DNA from: Bacteroidales bacterium
GTDB lineage: Bacteria; Bacteroidota; Bacteroidia; Bacteroidales; WCHB1-69
Reading direction: 5' to 3'
NCBI GenBank assembly: GCA_017549765.1
Contig: JAFYNM010000003.1
Span: 1 to 64,000, forward strand
Length of the DNA: 64,000 nt
Part shown: positions 61,426-64,000 of the stretch, piece by piece
Layout of the letters: every line of letters starts with the position of its first letter
How positions within the stretch are numbered: the first letter of the stretch is position 1
The notes under the pieces: model-generated
What the model was told of the DNA's origin: nothing
The model's database searches: none
The model's input: the letters and a program-made list of their open reading frames with translations, nothing else
Made by a program: the position numbers and the translations under genes

Positions 61426-61923
61426 ATGGTTTTACTTTCTATAGGTGTAACAGAATACACACAAATTGTATCTGTAACAATTGCATTTGTTGTGTGCATA
61501 TTCACGTGTGTCCAGATTTGGAAGAAAATAGAAATGTCACATGCTGAGCAAGTGGCAAAAATGCTGGATAAGGTGTGGTCAAATCCAGAAATGGTGAAAC
61601 TATATTATCAGATAGAGTACGGTGGCGCTGCTACGTGGTATAACGGTTCTTTTCATAATAGCGATATGGAGAAGACTATGGATGAATTTCTCCGCCAGTA
61701 CGAGTATATTATGTTACTTCGAAAGAGAGGTTTGCTTAGGAAAGGAGAATTTCATTTTTTCGAATACTACATACAACGTATTGTTAAAGATAGAGGTATG
61801 CAAAACTATTTCTGTACCATTTCTTTGATTTCCAAAAACGCCGGTCTAAAGTTTCCATACCCAAAGTTACTAAAGTATATGAAAAAGAATGGCAATGTAG
61901 ATCCCAATATATTTAAGGATTAG
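61426..61923 (+). CDS. Hypothetical protein with N-terminal membrane segment
   Basis: A 165-residue protein: one N-terminal membrane helix (about 12-31), then a soluble helical domain (VAKMLDKVWSNPEMVKLYYQIEYG…) with FLRQYEYIMLLRKRGLL. I do not recognise the family. It is the last gene of the operon, 40 bases after the zinc-ribbon gene. Confidence 0.6.
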   Translation: MVLLSIGVTEYTQIVSVTIAFVVCIFTCVQIWKKIEMSHAEQVAKMLDKVWSNPEMVKLYYQIEYGGAATWYNGSFHNSDMEKTMDEFLRQYEYIMLLRKRGLLRKGEFHFFEYYIQRIVKDRGMQNYFCTISLISKNAGLKFPYPKLLKYMKKNGNVDPNIFKD

Positions 61924-62053
61924 TTTTTCTCACGAGCCAGAAAAGATGTGTTAAACGTATTTACAATCGAAACATACAAATAGGAATTCGGTCTGTGATT
62001 TGAAAAAGAAACGATAAATTCCCATTAAAAATCAAACCGAAGGCCATTTTTTG

Positions 62054-62061
62054 TATTTTTG
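62054..62061 (+). promoter_or_regulatory. -7 element TATTTTTG upstream of the long hairpin
   Basis: A perfect TAnnTTTG match. Transcription would start near 62068 and run through the hairpin to the HTH gene at 62291. Confidence 0.65.
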
Positions 62062-62067
62062 CCACCT

Positions 62068-62290
62068 GATATTTTGTTTCACCAAACAGACGATAAATAG
62101 AATAGTAAAAGATAGATTATAGACATATTAACGGCGTTTTCGCTTTTCATCGGTCGCCCGAAATCAGGAAAATTTCAAAGGCACACCACCAAGAAAGTAG
62201 AAACGCTCACGGTTAAACCGTGGGCTTTCTTGTTTGTGGTGTGGGTCTTTCCTGAACCTCGGGCTTCAACAAAAAGTTCGCGGTTTTTTT
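62068..62290 (+). ncRNA. Candidate leader or small RNA with a 107-nt hairpin
   Basis: The core 62157-62263 folds almost end to end. CCCGA/TCGGG and TCAGGAAA/TTTCCTGA form the base, CACACCAC/GTGGTGTG and CAAGAAAG/CTTTCTTG the middle, and CACGGT/ACCGTG the tip with a TAA loop. A run of seven Ts precedes the ATG at 62291. The extents are estimates: start from the promoter, end at the T run. It could be a separate small RNA or a structured 5' leader of the HTH gene. I could not assign it to a known family. Confidence 0.6.
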
Positions 62291-62557
62291 ATGGGAACAA
62301 AGAGCACCAATTCGGGAAACATCCACATCGGCAGCCTCATCGAGGCGCAGCTCAAGCGCGACGAGCGCAGTGCTAGCTGGCTCGCCAGGCAAATTCCCTG
62401 CACCCGCAACCACGTCTATAAAATCTTCCGCAAATCCTCCATTGACTGCGCCCTGCTCCTGCGCATCTCCAAAGCCATGCAGTTCAACTTCTTCCAGTAT
62501 TATGCCGCAAACGTTGGGGAAGCCATGGCTGAACGGCTAGGAACGCATCATGACTGA
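62291..62557 (+). CDS. Small helix-turn-helix protein
   Basis: An 88-residue XRE-like DNA-binding protein. The helix-turn-helix is IGSLIEAQLKRDERSASWLARQIPCTRNHVYKIFRK, then a third helix pair (LLLRISKAMQFNFFQYYA). The start is at MGTKSTNSGN, directly behind a T run; the longer frame upstream would run through the hairpin and is rejected. It may regulate its own leader or the nearby genes. Confidence 0.75.
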   Translation: MGTKSTNSGNIHIGSLIEAQLKRDERSASWLARQIPCTRNHVYKIFRKSSIDCALLLRISKAMQFNFFQYYAANVGEAMAERLGTHHD

Positions 62558-62621
62558 GAATAAGATGGTTAATCACCCCGTTATCCCTTTACAGCCAGAT
62601 GTGGCAATTGGAAAAAATGTG

Positions 62622-62629
62622 TATTTTTG
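62622..62629 (+). promoter_or_regulatory. -7 element TATTTTTG for the MntA-HepT pair
   Basis: A TAnnTTTG match 19 bases before the ATG at 62648. Confidence 0.65.
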
Positions 62630-62647
62630 CGCAAAATTAAACACATA

Positions 62648-62950
62648 ATGAGTAGGAACGAAATTATCAGTTCAGTTAGTGAATATTTCAGGAGCCAACC
62701 CGTAGAGCGGGCTTGGATTTTCGGCTCTTATGCAAGAGGCGAAGAGACACCTGACAGCGACATTGATTTATTGGTGGTTTTTGACCATCACAATGCGGAA
62801 ATTGGTCTCATGGAATACGCACGAATGATTAACGACCTTACAAATAGGTTGGGCCGACCCGTGGATCTTGTGGAAGAGGGTACGTTATTGCCCTTTGCTG
62901 AAAAATCCGTCGAACAAGACAAACAATTAATCTATGAGAGAATCAATTAA
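62648..62950 (+). CDS. mntA: MntA-type nucleotidyltransferase antitoxin
   Basis: A 100-residue minimal nucleotidyltransferase. The active site GSYARGEETPDSDID (Gly26-Ser27, Asp38, Asp40) is the exact GSX10DXD motif of MntA, which adenylylates its HEPN partner and so blocks it. The start MSRNEIISS is chosen because the upstream TTG lies in the promoter. It overlaps hepT by 17 bases. Confidence 0.85.
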   Translation: MSRNEIISSVSEYFRSQPVERAWIFGSYARGEETPDSDIDLLVVFDHHNAEIGLMEYARMINDLTNRLGRPVDLVEEGTLLPFAEKSVEQDKQLIYERIN

Positions 62951-63287
62951 GGATCCGGGCCGCCTTGAGCATATTCTGATGGCCATAGATAACGTCTTTG
63001 AATTTCTTCAAGGGAAGAACTATGAGGACTTGGTAAATGATAAATTGCTATTTTTTGGTGTTGTGAAAAATATTGAAATCGTTGGTGAGGCCGCGAATCA
63101 TATCACCAAAGAATTACAGAATAAGCATCCTGAAATAGATTGGCCTTCTGTGGTGGGAATGCGCAATGTTCTTGTGCATGACTATTACCATATCAATCCC
63201 CGAATCGCATGGCTTACCGCCACAAAGAATCTACCCCAATTGCGTGAGCAAATTGAGGCGATTCTGGCAGATATGAATAATCAATAA
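62934..63287 (+). CDS. hepT: HepT-like HEPN RNase toxin (DUF86)
   Basis: A 117-residue helical HEPN protein. The RNase motif RX4HXY is complete: Arg77, His82, Tyr84 in MRNVLVHDYYHI. Tyr84 would be the residue modified by MntA. Paired and overlapping with mntA, it forms a standard toxin-antitoxin unit at the right end of the island. Confidence 0.85.
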   Translation: MRESIKDPGRLEHILMAIDNVFEFLQGKNYEDLVNDKLLFFGVVKNIEIVGEAANHITKELQNKHPEIDWPSVVGMRNVLVHDYYHINPRIAWLTATKNLPQLREQIEAILADMNNQ

Positions 63288-63335
63288 AACAGTTTTGTGG
63301 ATAATACGTTGAATTACGTATTATCACTCTCTCCT

Positions 63336-63390
63336 CTTACAGATTCTCCAAGATATACTTCGCTAACTTGTTATAGAGGTAGGTGCGGGT
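63336..63390. repeat. Right copy of the 55-bp direct repeat
   Basis: Partner of 58943-58997. It lies within the 3' end of the intact S9 peptidase gene and begins one base outside its stop codon. Confidence 0.9.
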
Positions 63391-64000
63391 ATTACCGCCC
63401 ATGATGAAGTGGTTCTTGTTGGGGAAGAAGAACTGGTCGTACTCTTTACCCGCCTCGTTGAGGCCTTTCACCAGCTCCATGGCATTCTGAAAGTGCACGT
63501 TGTCATCGGCAGTGCCGTGGATGAGGAAATACTTGCCGTTGAGCTGGTCGGCGTAAGTGGTCGGTGAGTTGAGGTCATAACCGTCCGGGTTCTCCTGCGG
63601 GGTGCGCATGAAACGCTCGGTGTAGATGTTGTCATAGTAGCGCCAGTTGGTCACCGGAGCCACGGAGATGGCCATCTTGAAGGCACCGTCGCCACGGAAC
63701 ATGGAGAGCGCGGAGAGATAGCCGCCAAAGCTCCAGCCCCAGATGCCGATACGGTCGCCATCCACAAAGGGCAACGTCTTGAGGTAGTTGGCCGCCGCTA
63801 TTTGGTCGATAGCTTCATATTTGCCCATCTGCTGGTAGATGACCTTCTTGAAGGCATCGCCACGAGTGGCTGTGCCGCGACCATCGACACAGACGGAGAT
63901 GTAGCCATGCTGCGCCAACATCTGATAGAAAGCCAGATCCTGGGCACTGCTGTAGGCGTTCATCACCTGCTGGCTGCCCGGACCACCGTAACAGTTCATC
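63337..64000 (-). CDS. S9 prolyl oligopeptidase/DPP IV-like peptidase, C-terminal catalytic domain (partial)
   Basis: About 221 residues of the catalytic alpha/beta hydrolase domain; the gene continues beyond the window's right edge (the first in-window Met lies inside the YGGPGSQQV motif region). The catalytic Ser is in IWGWSFGGYLS, the Asp in LIHGTADDNVH, the His in FPNKNHFIMGG. The DGRGT and FMRTPQENPDGYD segments fit dipeptidyl peptidase IV / prolyl tripeptidyl peptidase. It would act in the periplasm on proline-containing peptides, complementing DPP11. Its last 17 codons plus the stop are duplicated at 58943. Confidence 0.88.
   Translation of the reverse strand, partial: MNCYGGPGSQQVMNAYSSAQDLAFYQMLAQHGYISVCVDGRGTATRGDAFKKVIYQQMGKYEAIDQIAAANYLKTLPFVDGDRIGIWGWSFGGYLSALSMFRGDGAFKMAISVAPVTNWRYYDNIYTERFMRTPQENPDGYDLNSPTTYADQLNGKYFLIHGTADDNVHFQNAMELVKGLNEAGKEYDQFFFPNKNHFIMGGNTRTYLYNKLAKYILENL

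Noticed and set aside
62234-62290. Longer N-terminus of the HTH gene
   Set aside because: The codons lie in the 3' arm of the long hairpin; the ATG at 62291 starts the conserved part.
1-64000. CRISPR arrays, rRNA genes, insertion sequences
   Set aside because: No regularly spaced direct repeats, rRNA sequence or transposase was seen anywhere in the window.

Overview
The window looks like a chromosomal segment of a Bacteroidales bacterium (phylum Bacteroidetes). Four things point there. Many starts are preceded by the Bacteroidetes-type -7 element TAnnTTTG (for example before rpsT, the sigma factor and several orphan genes). Shine-Dalgarno sequences are largely missing. The first gene carries a type IX secretion C-terminal sorting domain. 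The gene families are typical of the group: serine palmitoyltransferase, S46 dipeptidyl peptidase DPP11, GH97, DUF4143 ATPases and giant exported Fn3-type proteins. No rRNA, CRISPR array, transposase or integrase was seen. Two tRNAs are present: Pro(GGG) at 8871-8945 and Ser(UGA) at 43309-43393 on the minus strand.

Layout. 0-8.8 kb, plus strand: the end of a secreted T9SS protein, then serine palmitoyltransferase, a threonine-synthase-like enzyme, a short-chain reductase, an acyl-adenylating ligase, a NagB-LmbE fusion and a nucleosidase. The first part may be a sphingolipid set. 9-22.7 kb, minus strand: a three-gene exported operon (barrel-like protein, a 3166-residue giant, an Fn3 protein). 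23-27 kb, minus strand: ADP-forming acyl-CoA synthetase and phosphoglucomutase. 27-29.1 kb, plus strand: DUF4332 protein, rpsT, thioesterase and an rRNA/tRNA methyltransferase. 29.1-32.7 kb, minus strand, accessory: DUF262-HNH protein, an M.EcoRI-like adenine methyltransferase, a strongly structured intergenic RNA candidate, and a DUF3791-DUF3990-DUF3791 toxin-like operon. 32.9-37.5 kb: two SGNH proteins and an MBOAT O-acyltransferase, probably a cell-envelope O-acetylation operon. 37.6-43 kb: a lipoprotein, small exported proteins, a propeller protein, phosphopantetheinyl transferase, pseudouridine synthase and a DUF4143 ATPase.

43.3-55.5 kb: tRNA-Ser, an orphan ABC ATPase abutting mutL, a thioredoxin-hydrolase fusion, and a minus-strand operon of DPP11, an acyltransferase, an ABC-F ATPase and GH97. 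55.6-58.9 kb: an amphipathic-repeat protein, a repetitive GC-rich gene-free stretch, and an ECF sigma factor with a membrane-anchored tail plus two envelope proteins. 59-63.3 kb: an AT-rich island flanked by a 55-bp direct repeat (54 of 55 identical) that copies the end of the S9 peptidase gene. The island carries an SPFH/GYF membrane-stress-like module, a long hairpin RNA followed by a small HTH gene, and a MntA-HepT toxin-antitoxin pair. The window ends inside the S9 (DPP IV-like) peptidase gene.

The best candidates for something undescribed are the repeat-flanked island (58.9-63.4 kb), the pseudoknotted RNA candidate between the DUF3990 operon and the methyltransferase (31.55-31.74 kb), and the giant three-gene exported operon. 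All function calls come from motif and family recognition by eye; no database search was run.
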